DNA of 64,000 nt from the NCBI GenBank assembly GCA_014529385.2, contig CM043959.1, positions 89,195,529 to 89,259,528 on the forward strand, read 5' to 3'. The stretch comes from Adiantum capillus-veneris (lineage: Eukaryota; Streptophyta; Polypodiopsida; Polypodiales; Pteridaceae). Under the pieces are notes generated by a model. The model did no database searches. It was not told the DNA's origin and saw only the letters and a program-made list of their open reading frames with translations. Below are positions 19,729 to 30,088 of this stretch, piece after piece. The translations under genes and the position numbers were made by a program. Positions within the stretch are counted from its first letter, which is position 1. Every line of letters starts with the position of its first letter.

Positions 19729-20028
19729 TTATCTCGGCACTTGAAGGCTTTGCATACGTCTCCAAAGATTTCCTCGCGGTACCATGTCAAAAGCTTTCTT
19801 GAAATCCACAAAGCAACAATACAACTTTTTTCCTTTCAATCGAGACGCTTCCATAAGAACTCGAAGAGTGACAAGGTGATCAATAGTGCTATCATGCTTT
19901 CGAAAACCTGCTTGGCCAAGTGCACGTTTGCCATTCTTTTCAGCCCATTCACTTATCTTCATCTCCATGATACATCCAAATAACTTTGCCATTAAAGAAC
20001 CAACCATTATAGTGCGATAGTTGTTCAC
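19729..20028 (-). CDS. LINE reverse transcriptase, N-terminal blocks
   Basis: The 100-residue piece contains NNYRTIMVGSLMAKLFGCIM, ALGQAGFRKHDSTIDHLVTL and LYCCFVDFKKAFDMVPR (the first catalytic Asp of RT block 3). It is continuous in order with the piece below it and preceded by the linker at 20044-20346. Confidence 0.88.
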   Translation of the reverse strand: MNNYRTIMVGSLMAKLFGCIMEMKISEWAEKNGKRALGQAGFRKHDSTIDHLVTLRVLMEASRLKGKKLYCCFVDFKKAFDMVPRGNLWRRMQSLQVPR

Positions 20029-20043
20029 ATTGTTTACATCTCC

Positions 20044-20346
20044 TCATTTGTGCAAAGGTTTGATCCAATTTGCACTCCAATCATGAGGCATGCCATACTG
20101 AAGTGCAAGGTTAAACATATCGCATATCCAATATCGTGTTTTCTTGCTTGTCCATTTAATCATTTCAGCCTTGACACCTTGAAGGTCACCTGCCTTGCGA
20201 GTAGCAAGTTTCTCAAGCGTGCGGCATACATCTTCAATGGTAAAGAAAGGAGACATAAATGGAAGGGAGCTACAACACTCCATCTTATCAACATTGGGTT
20301 GCTCATAGAGATTCTTACAATGCATATACATATCCTCAAGAGTCAA
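20044..20346 (-). CDS. LINE endonuclease-RT linker
   Basis: The frame contains FFTIEDVCRTLEKLATRKAGDLQGVKAEMIKW, the conserved segment that precedes RT in LINE ORF2 proteins (usually ..KAxGxDGixaEll..), and ends WSANWIKPLHK, the start of RT block 1. A stop at 20044 separates it from the rest of the RT. Confidence 0.78.
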   Translation of the reverse strand: MTLEDMYMHCKNLYEQPNVDKMECCSSLPFMSPFFTIEDVCRTLEKLATRKAGDLQGVKAEMIKWTSKKTRYWICDMFNLALQYGMPHDWSANWIKPLHK

Positions 20347-20382
20347 GTCACCAAAGCTCTCAACGCGCTTGCCTTTTAGATT

Positions 20383-21420
20383 TTACCAAAACTTGCCACA
20401 TGCATGTGCTTTCTCTTGTGCTAAAAGAAGTTGTTTTTCAACTTCCCACCTTCTCCTCTTCTTTTGAACAAGTGCTTTGTATGTGTGTAAACATTCCAAG
20501 TAAACTTCCTTGTCTTTGATTGCATCCAATCTTAGCAAGTGTTTTCGGGCTTGACTACATTCTATGTCAAACCATTTCTTCTTGGTGCTACCCTTCTTAG
20601 ACCTTTTGCAAGACATGTGTTTCACCGAAAAGCATTCCTTCGCACAAGAGAAAATTACTTCTTTGAAAAGTTTCCACTTGCATTCTAATGTTGGGCTCTC
20701 TTGATGCTCTATCATGCTTAACATTTGGTCCACCATATCAGCATATATAAGTGCTCGTTTGAAGTCTAGACGTAGGTACAAATGATTCACATCATGATTG
20801 GAGGCTACATGCTCGGGCCGTTTACCACACTTGAGGTCAATACATAACATCCTATGATCCGATTCTGGATTCCATTCACCAAGTGTAAAGCTTTGTATGC
20901 ATTCTAGAGTGGCTTCCGAGAACAACATATAGTCAATCACGCTAGCACCGTTGTGCTTTCTACATGTAAAGTCATTGGTGCCTTGCCATAGAGATACACC
21001 ATTTGCAATGAGCATTCCGGTACTATTGCACATATGTAGAAGTGACTTTCCATAGTGATCCACTTCTTTTGCATCATTAGAACTTCGATTATACATGTAT
21101 GAGTCATCCATTCTTCTTGAGACATGCGGCATGTCTACTTGTTGTGTGTCGTGTTGTAGCATATTTGTGCGAGCATTCATGTCTCCAAAAACAATGACTT
21201 CACCTTGATCCTTGTAATGAGCAATGTCTTCCTCTAGTTCAACAAAGGGCTGATCTCTATCCATATTCAAGCAAGCATAAAAGTTGGAGTCATAGTGAGG
21301 AATGTAGCAACCGGCCACAAACATGACTTGACCATTTGGTGGGCTGATTTTCAGCCATAAGTAGCGTTTATACTTATCTTCTTTGACAATGGAAACATCT
21401 TTCAAACCCTTTTTGGTCAT
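20383..21420 (-). CDS. LINE apurinic-type endonuclease domain
   Basis: The 345-codon frame carries EVIVFGDMNART (catalytic D-x-N), GASVIDYMLFS and ESDHRMLCIDL (catalytic S-D-H) of the exonuclease-endonuclease-phosphatase fold that nicks the target DNA. A basic, Lys/Arg-rich linker follows. The same frame reads further upstream to about 21470 (RRGQGGVAC before the first Met). The N-terminal metal-binding N and E motifs are missing because of truncation. Confidence 0.88.
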   Translation of the reverse strand: MTKKGLKDVSIVKEDKYKRYLWLKISPPNGQVMFVAGCYIPHYDSNFYACLNMDRDQPFVELEEDIAHYKDQGEVIVFGDMNARTNMLQHDTQQVDMPHVSRRMDDSYMYNRSSNDAKEVDHYGKSLLHMCNSTGMLIANGVSLWQGTNDFTCRKHNGASVIDYMLFSEATLECIQSFTLGEWNPESDHRMLCIDLKCGKRPEHVASNHDVNHLYLRLDFKRALIYADMVDQMLSMIEHQESPTLECKWKLFKEVIFSCAKECFSVKHMSCKRSKKGSTKKKWFDIECSQARKHLLRLDAIKDKEVYLECLHTYKALVQKKRRRWEVEKQLLLAQEKAHACGKFW

Positions 21421-21470
21421 ACATGCTACGCCTCCTTGGCCTCTTCGTTGCTTTGCATTTTTGACAGGGA

Positions 21471-22350
21471 GCTAGGCAAAGCTATAAACTACAAACCTAC
21501 ATCATCGAGAATCAAGACAATGATAGACCTCAGGCAAAACCTGTGTTCAAAAATGGGTGCAAGGAACAGATATGGACAAAACGAAAAAAACATGACTATA
21601 AAGTAGGAAATGGGGCAAACTAAGGAAAAACATTATCAAACTTGAAAATATTTCACTAGTGTACTAGGAAAACCTATAGGAACATTGTGCAAAAGAACTG
21701 TATCAAAATTCTGTCCAACATGGGTTGCGATCCATGTACCTTTTTTCTCAATCAAAGCAAAACCCTGGCCATCTAACCCAGCATGTTCAAGAAATCCAAG
21801 CCATGAAGTTTCAAGCCATTTGAATCCCTAAATCCACTTCAAAATGCCAAAATCTCTAAGTTTACAAAAGTTTTTCAAAATTTAGTTTGTGTCAAACCAG
21901 TGATCCAAATCGCAAATTTTTTAGACCAAGGCATCATATAGATGAACCCTACCATATGGTATCATCAAACTTCCAAAATGTTTCCCACATGGATCAAGAT
22001 CCATGTACCTCAAACACTAAATCTAGAGAAAATTGCTCAGTAACATCCCATATGCCTAGGAACAACTTCCCCAAGTTATAACTTCAAAATTCTTCCAAAC
22101 ATGGATCGCTATCCATGTTCCTTTTTGCCAAAATTTATCTTTTACATTACCTTCTTGTGCCTATAGTAATCCTAAATGCACTGATGAAATTTGGTCAAAT
22201 TTGGGGTAGTTTTGACAAAGTTATGCTCAATTTTCATTTTATGGTCAAGTTTACACTTTCTGACAATTTTCATTTTATGGTCAAGTTTACACTTTCTGAC
22301 AATTCTGATCAATGGCTAAATCCTATTTTCAATGCTAAAATTGACAACAT
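21471..22350. repeat. Diverged repeat region with recurring acatggat..atccatgt hairpin
   Basis: No reading frame looks real. A palindrome of the type ACATGGAT-N4-ATCCATGT recurs at 21718-21737 (imperfect), 21987-22006 (perfect) and 22099-22118 (perfect). Each is preceded by similar sequence (..caaaattcttccaa..) and followed by a C/T-rich stretch, so this is a family of diverged repeat units. Confidence 0.55.
22228..22299. repeat. 36-bp perfect tandem duplication
   Basis: Two identical copies of a unit beginning caattttcattttatggtc (22228-22263 and 22264-22299). Confidence 0.95.
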
Positions 22351-22359
22351 GATGCCTCG

Positions 22360-22821
22360 ATGAAGTTGCAAAGCTCGTATGCTATGGTGAATAGATCTCT
22401 AACTCAGCTTCTGGACATACAAGAGACCCCCTCCTCCTCAATGACGATTGCAGGATCTGCCTCCTTAAATCAAGAAATCAAAGAATTGAAAGAAGCCTTG
22501 AATCAAGAAAAATATAACAGACATATCATGATGGCAGGACATAGGGTCCTACAACAAGCCAAGGACGAAAAAATCAAAGAATTAAAAAGGCAGTTGGATG
22601 AGGCAAGAGGCGACTTAGAAACTCTCAAAGCCAATCAGACAAAGCATCAGCACGCCCAGTGGAATTTGAGTAGGAGGGAGGATTTGAACCGTCCACATCT
22701 GAGGCTCATCAAACAGAAGTGCCCACTACTAGCATGGGAAAAAGAACGCTGGAATCTGCAGATCCAGCCACAACATCCACTTCGGAGTCAGCCAAAGATG
22801 AAATTCAGCGTTGGATCTTAG
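22360..22821 (+). CDS. Unrecognised protein, coiled-coil N-terminal part
   Basis: The open stretch encodes a predicted coiled coil (EIKELKEALNQEKYNRHIMM, then DEKIKELKRQLDEARGDLET) after a Ser/Thr-rich start. I do not recognise the family. The second half of the frame (from about 22680) is probably a shadow: the protein-like sequence moves to the frame of 22719-23291, where EGGFEPSTSEAHQTEVPTTS is read upstream of 22719. A frameshift near 22670 is therefore likely. Gag-like proteins of LTR elements can have this architecture, but I see no zinc knuckle. Confidence 0.45.
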   Translation: MKLQSSYAMVNRSLTQLLDIQETPSSSMTIAGSASLNQEIKELKEALNQEKYNRHIMMAGHRVLQQAKDEKIKELKRQLDEARGDLETLKANQTKHQHAQWNLSRREDLNRPHLRLIKQKCPLLAWEKERWNLQIQPQHPLRSQPKMKFSVGS

Positions 22822-23291
22822 AAGTAAAAGATCCCTCACAAAAATCTTATATGCAGTATGAACTGAAAGTGATGGAGTCAGCTGCCCTCCTCATGATTAC
22901 TCCAAATGAGGTGGTGAAGAATCTTGGGCATGAGATGATCTCCCTGCCATTGATGCGGCAAGAGGTTAAATTATGGCAGCAAAAGATGCTCCCCAAACTT
23001 GAACCAAATAGTAGAGGGGACTACAGGGAGGTTCCTATTACGACACTTCATATTCAAAAAATCATAGATAATCAACCCCTCTGGCAAAAGAAATGGTTTG
23101 ATCAGAGGCCAACATATGAAACCTATTACAAGAACGCTCCCCAGCATCTCAGGATGATTGACCCCACTTACTGCCTCATCAACAGACGACGATCCTGGGA
23201 TAGTTTTTATATTTGGCAAAGCAAAAGATCGGTAGTGCTAAAGTACCCGGTAATCACAAAGCCTCTCAATAACAACCCACCATCCAAGTAG
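22719..23291 (+). CDS. Unrecognised protein, middle part
   Basis: A 190-codon frame with ordinary amino-acid composition and many aromatic residues (WQKKWFDQRPTYETYYKN, RRSWDSFYIWQSKR), which argues for real coding origin. No motif I know is present. It continues, after a TAG at 23289-23291, in the nearby frames at 23295-23537 and 23474-23761. Confidence 0.45.
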   Translation: MPTTSMGKRTLESADPATTSTSESAKDEIQRWILEVKDPSQKSYMQYELKVMESAALLMITPNEVVKNLGHEMISLPLMRQEVKLWQQKMLPKLEPNSRGDYREVPITTLHIQKIIDNQPLWQKKWFDQRPTYETYYKNAPQHLRMIDPTYCLINRRRSWDSFYIWQSKRSVVLKYPVITKPLNNNPPSK

Positions 23292-23294
23292 TAC

Positions 23295-23761
23295 ATGGTT
23301 CAAACTTTAAAAGGGATGATCAACATGATGAAGGAGATCCCAGATCTCGCTTGTCACATGCTTGTAGAAATTTCCAAGATGCTCATCACCTACATTACAG
23401 CTTTCAGTGATATCGAAGCAATAGAGCATTCCTGGCAAATCTTTGTCGAAGGCACGCAGGCATTTGCTGAAATATGGAGACAGAAATCACAAGCAGGAAT
23501 TTCATCATTGGATTATATGCAAGAGTCACGTTTCTAGCCTCTAATTACATGCAGACCTTTGAAGAGGCTTTTAGGACAGGCTTCTTCGAAGTGGACTCTT
23601 CGATATTCAATCCCATGACAAAAGATCTGCCAGCCCGCCACATTGCCTACCAAAGTACCCTCAGTAATAATCCCTTCAGAGAGCTGGCCACCAAAGTTGA
23701 GATTGAAGCAATAGCTCAAAAGTTCAGAAATCTCACTGCAACGCTCGAGAGAAGGCAGTAG
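23295..23761 (+). pseudogene. Unrecognised protein, C-terminal part (two frames)
   Basis: Two overlapping frames (23295-23537 and 23474-23761) encode helical, Met/Ile-rich sequence (MLVEISKMLITYITAFSDIE; YMQTFEEAFRTGFFEVDSS; IEAIAQKFRNLTATLERRQ). They follow the preceding piece on the same strand. The change of frame near 23480-23530 suggests a small indel. The function is unknown. Confidence 0.4.
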
Positions 23762-23773
23762 ACTCGCTCAAAG

Positions 23774-23961
23774 ATGGCTTGCACGAGGATGCAATGAATA
23801 GAAAGGGAGGAATGTTTGGTGGATACGGTGGATACATGCGTATGCACACCAAACCCTATAAACACCAAAATGGCTTGCACGAGGATGCAATGAATAGAAA
23901 GGGAGGAATGTTTGGTGGATACGATGGATACATGCGTATGCACACCAAACCCTATAAACAC
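23774..23961. repeat. 96-bp near-perfect tandem duplication with TATA-like element
   Basis: Two copies with period 96 (23774-23869 and 23870-23961) differ at a single visible position (G/A at about 23828/23924). Each ends with ACCAAACCCTATAAACAC, so a TATA-like element is duplicated too. The period is a multiple of three. Confidence 0.93.
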
Positions 23962-24012
23962 TACTCGATTTTTCAAAAAAAGCCATGTAATTCAGCCTAT
24001 GATGATTTGTAA

Positions 24013-25040
24013 TTATGATGTAATCTGACAATACCATCTCAACCTCTCTGAGTCTACACCCTTGTAAGTGGCCAGATGGCCGTGGAAAAGCTCCCTTAAC
24101 TTTTAAGTCAAAACCCTTAGTTTTGAACAAAAGAGATACCATTAGCTTGAAGATTCAAAAAACGTGCACTGTGAGAGCCTCTTACTGCTACAAATTGTAA
24201 TTCTCTTTTCTCTTGGACTGGTAATCAAAATTCACTTCGAATAGCACATTGCGTTCCTTGTCTCTTGCTATGCAATCTAAGTGTAATCATTTTCAATCTT
24301 CCTATGGTTCGCGACGCTTTGTTTGTGAGATAAATGCATTGATTTGAAGGTTAAAATGGTTGTTTTTTGATGTTTTGACCATGGATAAATGTTTCTATGC
24401 TTAAGGAGGACCTTTTTGAGTACTTCTATTTCAGTTTTTTGAACATTTTTTGTGATGGATCATGATTTATGTACCTTCTCAGATGGTGACAGAACTTGGT
24501 GGGATTGAGCCCTTAGGTGTTGTGATACCTTTCCTCAAGTTTCATTGCATTCCAAATTCGTTTGGATGCCAAAATGGCGTAATGACCTAGAGCGGTGCGA
24601 TTGAATGCATACTGATTGTCTGACTAGGAAGTGGTTGATTTGCTTTTGTAGTAGATTGAGTAGCCCTCTTTGTTCACTTCGATGAGATTGACACTCTCAT
24701 TAAGTCTCCGTGCCCAATCCCGAGTCGCTTCCATGCATATTGAGATTGGGGATGCTGTGTACATGGGTAATCAACTGGTGTCACAATATTTTTCATCTGT
24801 ATCCAATTCTGTATTGTCTTCTTGCTGGAGAAAAAGTTTCAATTGCAGGTTAGAGTCCAACATTTGATTAATCTGGAAAACCCCTTTATTGAAGAGGTAA
24901 AGTGAAGGTTTTCCAATTAGTCTAGCAGGTGGCACTTTAAAGACAAATCCAGATTACATTTTCTGATCCCAAAGAGTTCCTTGTGTATCTAATCCTGCCT
25001 TTCCATAATAAGAATACACATGACTATTTCCAAGACTTGA
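24013..25040. other. No recognisable gene
   Basis: AT-rich unique-looking DNA. A 65-codon frame at 24670-24867 has no motif. The 3' end of the minus-strand L1 lies somewhere in the right part of this stretch, but I see no poly(A) tail to place it. Confidence 0.35.
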
Positions 25041-26273
25041 CTAGCATATTACTGATATCAAAACCAGTTTTAAGAGGAGCATCAAAATATAGTTTATCCC
25101 AATTAGACAGGTGCCAGAATCAATGAAAGTAAACCATTGATGCTGGCATGAGGTGCCACATACATATGGACCAGTCAGTATCCTTGTCAAACATGTGTTT
25201 AATGAGGCATGCTCTCCTAGCTTGATCATGCAGTGTGAGGTTAATAACATGTAAGCCTCCTAAAGTGCAAGGCATAGCAACCTGCTTCCAAGCAATTAGT
25301 GCAAGAGAGGCAGAGTTAGTTTTCCACAAAAATTTAGCCAAAAGAGTAACACAATGCTGTAACATTTTTCAGAACAATCTAGGAGTGGCAGATAGTAAAG
25401 CATATAGGGGACAAATATAGACTGAACTATTCTCAACCTCACATGAAGAGGCCATTCATCACAGTACCAAGCAACAATTTTTCCTTGAACTCTATCAATG
25501 ACTATTGTTGTAGCTGCTTCTGAGTCACTCCAACTGCAATAGGATACCCTAAATGCATGAATATGTGACCTTTGGGATATCTTCTCCCATTCCAGATGAG
25601 TGCATCAAATGATCTAGCAGAGATGTCAATCAGGGCAGATTTGGTCAGATTTACAGTTAAGCCAGCAGCAGCAACATACATATCCCATTGTGAGCTTTCA
25701 AAAACAGAAAGGTGTCATCAGCAAATCCCTTGCCTGGCAATGATTTAGTACCTACTTGCAAGGTTTGAATGTGGCTAGAAGCTGTCCCTTGGTCCAGATA
25801 ACAATACAGGGGGTGAGTAACAACTACAAAAAAAGAGGTCTAATGGGATAGGCTTGTCTAACTGACCTAGCTATATGCACCCTCTCTAATAATCTGTCTA
25901 TTATGACTACCTTTGAGTAAGCTTGATGGCCCATCATATTGATGAACCCACTGATTTTTTCCGCAAATCCCATATGTCTCAGAATTTGCTGAAAAAAGTC
26001 CCATTGCACTATGTCAAAGGCTTTCACAAAGTCAATTTGAAACATGACTATGTCCTGCTTAGAGGTGATGGCATGTTCTATGCCCAGTTGAACAGTGAGT
26101 ATATTATTATAGATTGACCTGCCCCCAATGAAACCAATTTGAGCACAATGAATAACTTTCCTCAGCTTAGGAGCTATTCTAATAGCAATAGTTTTGGCCA
26201 GCATCTTGTACAACATCCCCATCATGGTGATGGGCCTCCAATCTGCCAATGTTTTAGGAAAAGTGGTTTTTGG
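25041..26273 (-). mobile_element. L1-type LINE, 3' half (RT and C-terminus), split from 35334-37230
   Basis: On the minus strand this starts inside RT block 1 (PKTTFPKTLADWRPI at 26290-26230) and runs to the L1 C-terminal region. The missing upstream half is at 35334-37230. The 26274-35328 insertion lies exactly between them: the upstream half ends in KLI at the junction and this half resumes in the same reading phase. Confidence 0.8.
25120..25365 (-). CDS. L1 ORF2 C-terminal region fragment
   Basis: The sequence KFLWKTNSASLALIAWKQVA and GGLHVINLTLHDQARRACL fits the conserved region after the thumb of plant L1 ORF2 proteins (KFLWG ... W ... GGLGI ... LxxxNxAL). The expected Cys/His finger is not recognisable further down. 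Confidence 0.7.
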   Translation of the reverse strand: MLQHCVTLLAKFLWKTNSASLALIAWKQVAMPCTLGGLHVINLTLHDQARRACLIKHMFDKDTDWSICMWHLMPASMVYFH

Positions 26274-26290
26274 TGTGAGATCCCTAACCC
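25824..26290 (-). CDS. L1 reverse transcriptase fragment
   Basis: The frame contains FPKTLADWRPITMMGMLYKM, RIAPKLRKVIHCAQIGFIGG and VMFQIDFVKAFDIVQWDFF (first catalytic Asp) and ends before the FADD box. Upstream of 26290 the apparent frame is not L1 but the inserted element. The FADD box is recognisable in another frame at about 25700 (KGFADDTFLFLK), so a frameshift lies near 25820. Confidence 0.88.
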
Positions 26291-26379
26291 GCCAACACCA
26301 AGATCGGGATGGGATCCTTGATAGGTCTCTAGGTCTGATAAAAATCAAAGTCTCTAAACAAGAAAAATCCAAGGAATAG

Positions 26380-27411
26380 ACCTTTACCATTGACAATGGC
26401 TTGGGTCTATAGCCTTAGAAGAAGATCTAATCTTGTCTCGTAGCAGAAACAAGACAACGTATTAAAAGTCCAAAAAAACTATTCCGGCCCAATAACTTCC
26501 ATCATTCAGATTAAGGTTTCCTTAGCCAACGCTTTTTTTTCCCTAACATATGTAAGGGCACAGCCGTTGGTGGATTCCTCTTCCAAGTGGAGAAGTTTCT
26601 AGATGTTTTTAGTGTGCGAGAATGGATAATTATCTGACTAATCAGGTCCACCCATCCATGATCGACAACCTTAGTCAATACCCACTTACCACCCTGGACT
26701 CACACATGATTCTTTTGTTTTCTAATTAGTACCACATTGTTTTAACATTTAAAATAATGGTTTCTTTTAACTTTTCGTCATAGTAATTCCTTCAATCAAG
26801 TATTAAAGACAGCATTGTAAATCATTCTTTTAACAAACAGACATCTTTAAACTTAAGGCAGGGTACTGTCAATCAAAACATTGTCCATAATAACCATGAC
26901 CAGTAGTCTTCTTGTCTTAAGATCACATAAGGGTGAAAAACGGCACCCATACCTTGTTCACAATCCGGAGTGGATAAACCCCCACCCAAGGTTCCGCGTG
27001 CCCATACAACCGGGCGGATCCCCTAGGATAAAAAACGGTATCCTACCTTATGTAGAAACATCAAGACATGACACGGAGTAGAAACTCATCGTTCATGGGG
27101 GTAATCGACTTATCCGTGGCTGGAAAGCCATCATTATCATCAATTTATACCAAAGAGTCGGAGGTGTCTTGAGACAAGCTGTTTTAAGGATGATCAATCA
27201 TATCTTTCCTAATTCAACCAGTTTTAACCCAAACAATTCTTTCCTACATTATAAACAATTACACGTTGGAAGTTACCTTCTGTTTTTTGTCAATTATTCC
27301 TTTTCTGATTCTTACTCACTCCTTACGTATGCAATGTTAACTTTATAAAGACTTAAACTATTTAAAGACTTAATTGAATAATGGGAAACCCACCTGGGAC
27401 TGATCGTCCAT
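26380..27411. other. Left part of the insertion, no gene recognised
   Basis: Apart from a 66-codon plus-strand frame at 26881-27081 without a motif, there is nothing coding here. The GC content falls from left to right. Confidence 0.35.
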
Positions 27412-27555
27412 CTACTGTTGCGCTGGCGCGTGAAGACTCTCCCCCATAGGCCTACAACTAGGCCCAGCTTCATCGTCGTGTGACGCTCTAGTTCTTTTTA
27501 GAGCTCTGTCCTCATCATCAGATGTAGGATTGGCTCGGGTCCTTTTAGGTGCCAT
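27412..27555 (-). CDS. Small basic/acidic ORF, possible first exon
   Basis: A 47-codon minus-strand frame starts MAPKRTRANPTSDDEDRALK and continues with a second basic cluster (KRTRAS) and an acidic patch, the look of an N-terminus with a nuclear localisation signal. It ends in TAG. A good splice donor (CAG|GTGGGT) lies just beyond, at about 27394, in another frame. It could be the start of a protein encoded by the surrounding insertion. I cannot name it. Confidence 0.3.
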   Translation of the reverse strand: MAPKRTRANPTSDDEDRALKRTRASHDDEAGPSCRPMGESLHAPAQQ

Positions 27556-28074
27556 AACTTCTTAAAAAAGGATGTCTAATCATTAGGTAAATTATTCAAA
27601 AGCTAAACTTAACCTTTGTATCCAATTTTACCCAAATCTAGGTTAAATTTATAGTCTTAATTGGTAAATTCTTGACCTAGTAATTTTTTATTTGTCTATA
27701 TAGGCATGATAACTCTTTCCACAGCTTTTTTAAGGGTTTTCTAAGCTATCCTAATTTTCTTATAATTTTGTATATATTTTTTCTAATTTTTTCATCGAAT
27801 TTTAAGCTTGAAATCTGCTTATTTTGAGCTTAATATTTAGTCTATTTATTTTCTCTCAAAGATTTCATTTCCTCAACTTTTTATCATACGTTTACACTTA
27901 CTATAATTTTTCTAGAAACTTTTGACTGTAAAGTCTATTTATTTTAATTAATCTTTTACTAAAAATAGGACTTTTGGTCAATTATAATTTCCTAAAATCA
28001 CTAATTAACTATGGTATAATTATCAAAAGTAAATAAGAATATTTTTTACCTCTGGTAAGTATTTTCTAATTTTC

Positions 28075-29200
28075 CAACTCAATTATCTAATTTCCATCTT
28101 TAATTTTCAGCTAAAATTAGTATAATTTGACTTAGATAAATATCTATACTACTTTTCCAACCTTGACATAATTATCACGGCATTTTTATCATGTAATATA
28201 GCTCAAATCAATAGCATGTAATCATATCACATGATTTACTAATTTCCCCTTTAGTTTTCAGCTAAAATTAGCATAATTTGACTTGGATAAATATCTATAC
28301 TAATTTTCTAGCCTTGATATAATTATCATGGCCTCATTATCATGTAATCTAACTTTGATAAATAGCATGTAATTATATCACATGTTTTACGAATTTCCCC
28401 CTTTAGTTCTCAGCTAGAATTAGTATAATTTGACTTAGATAAATATCTATACTGCTTTTCTAACCTTGATATACTTATCATGGCCTCTTTATCCTGTAAT
28501 ATAACTCTGATAAATAGCATGTAATCATATCACATGATTTACTAATTTCCCTCTTTAATTTACCCTAAAAAATAGTGTTTTTCTACTAAGATAATTAGCT
28601 AAATTAATTATCTATGATTAAGATAATTATCATGGGTTTCTTAAGATGTGATTTACTTTTGATAATTATCTCAGAGTTTTTTAGTTTCATTTGCTATTTT
28701 CCCCATTACTTTTTCTTTTAAAAAAGTGATTTTCTACTAGGATAATTAATAAAACAAATTATCTGATGTTAAGATAATTATCACAAGTTCCTTAGGATGT
28801 GTTTTATCTTTGATAATCATCTCAAAGCTTTTTGAATTAGTTTGCCATTTCCCCCTTTTATTTTTCCTTAAAAAAAGTGTTTTTCTCCTGAGATAATTAG
28901 TTAAACTAACTCATCTGAGGTTAAGATAATGATCACGAGTTCTTAAGATATGTTTTTCCTCTGATAATTATCTCAAAGCTTTTTGAATTATTTTTCTATT
29001 TCCCCCTTTTATTTTCCCTTAAAAACAGTATAAATCTACTAGATGATTAGTTAAACTAATTATCTGAGGTTAAGATAATTATCACGGGTTTATTAAAATG
29101 TATTTTACCTTTGATAATTATCTCAAAGTTTTTTGGATTAATTTGATCATTTTCCGCTTTACTTTTTCCTTAAAAACAATGTAATTTTGCTTAAATAATT
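28075..29200. repeat. 151-bp tandem array, AT-rich, 7 to 8 diverged units in two subfamilies
   Basis: Equivalent points recur at 28111, 28262, 28414, 28564, 28716, 28867, 29019 and 29170, a period of 150-152 bp. The first three units form one subfamily (cagctaaaattagtataattt, atagcatgtaatcatatcac) and the next four another (ccttaaaaa.agtg, taagataattatcac). The two share their overall plan (tttcccc..ttta, then gataattatca, then tttgataa). Confidence 0.88.
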
Positions 29201-29500
29201 ACAAAAATTACTCAAAAAATTAAAAGATAACTTTCCTAGCATAATGATAGTCTAACAGAGCTTTAATAATTATCTCTTCTTAATCTAATTTTAATTAGTA
29301 TAATTATTATTAATTTATGGTTAAAATGAGTAATTTTAGCCCTAATATATTATAATAACTAATTAGCTTAGTATTCCTAAGCTTAATCTCAATAATCAGC
29401 AGAGAATTTTGAATTAGAAGAGAATTTTAGAGTGTAAATAAGTTCAATCTTCTTAATTATTTGAATTAATTAAGAAAATATAAATAGATTAGTATAATTC

Positions 29501-29726
29501 TGTTACCATATACATGTGGTAGTGATGTGTGTGAACACACTAGGACCGTCGGGGCATTTATTCCCTCTTTAGGAGGTTTTTCCCCCGTGCATTGTATATA
29601 CGCCCATCACTCTAGGGCTATCTATCTTTCCATTGCACACTAAGTAACACACTCTCTATTGTGTACCTTGAGCTTCCTTCGTCTTCTCCAAGTTGTGTGT
29701 GTTTCTCTACAACCCTAATTCCAACA
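29501..29726 (+). repeat. 5' LTR of the copia element
   Basis: Begins TGTTACCATATACATG and ends TAATTCCAACA. Includes a TATA-like TGTATATACG near 29595. Confidence 0.95.
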
Positions 29727-29728
29727 AT

Positions 29729-29740
29729 TGGTATCAGAGC
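29729..29740 (+). other. Primer-binding site, initiator tRNA-Met
   Basis: TGGTATCAGAGC, two bases after the 5' LTR, is the standard plant copia primer site. Confidence 0.95.
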
Positions 29741-30088
29741 AGGTCACGTCCTCCCGGGCTTAGTCGCCAGCTGCTCCAGCACATGCCTGTTCACCTTCTC
29801 CGATTTCAGTGAGCTTTAGGGAGTGTTCGTAGGTTGACAAAAATTTTGGGAGAGCTCGAAGAGCATGGTCTTCTCAAAATTTTGATTTGGGCTCATTTCG
29901 GCCTCCGTTTCCACTACAGGCAGTACTGCACAAGCTATTTTGTCATTTTGTGCAAAATTTCTGCCAGTGCCATTTTCTGCATAACAGGTGCCTTACAGTC
30001 TTCTACGGTTTGTGCTATATAGCACAGGTTGTTCCCGCTCCGTTTCTCCTATTTTCGGGCAGTTTTCACATCAGGTGCAGCATTTACC

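Larger units (their letters stand above)
18275..21470 (-). mobile_element. LINE retrotransposon (APE endonuclease plus RT), 5'-truncated
   Basis: On the minus strand, an endonuclease domain, linker, reverse transcriptase with YADD and a C-terminal Cys/His finger occur in LINE order over 3.2 kb. ORF1 and the very start of the endonuclease are missing, the usual result of incomplete target-primed reverse transcription. Four frame breaks or stops inactivate it. It is not the L1 type found at 25041-37230. Confidence 0.85.

Noticed and set aside
23716-24142. Minus-strand frames of 86 and 124 codons with an internal repeat
   Set aside because: They are reverse translations of the 96-bp tandem duplication and have no independent protein features.
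28075-29200. CRISPR-like array
   Set aside because: Units of 151 bp are continuous and diverged without unique spacers, in a eukaryotic genome; it is a tandem repeat.
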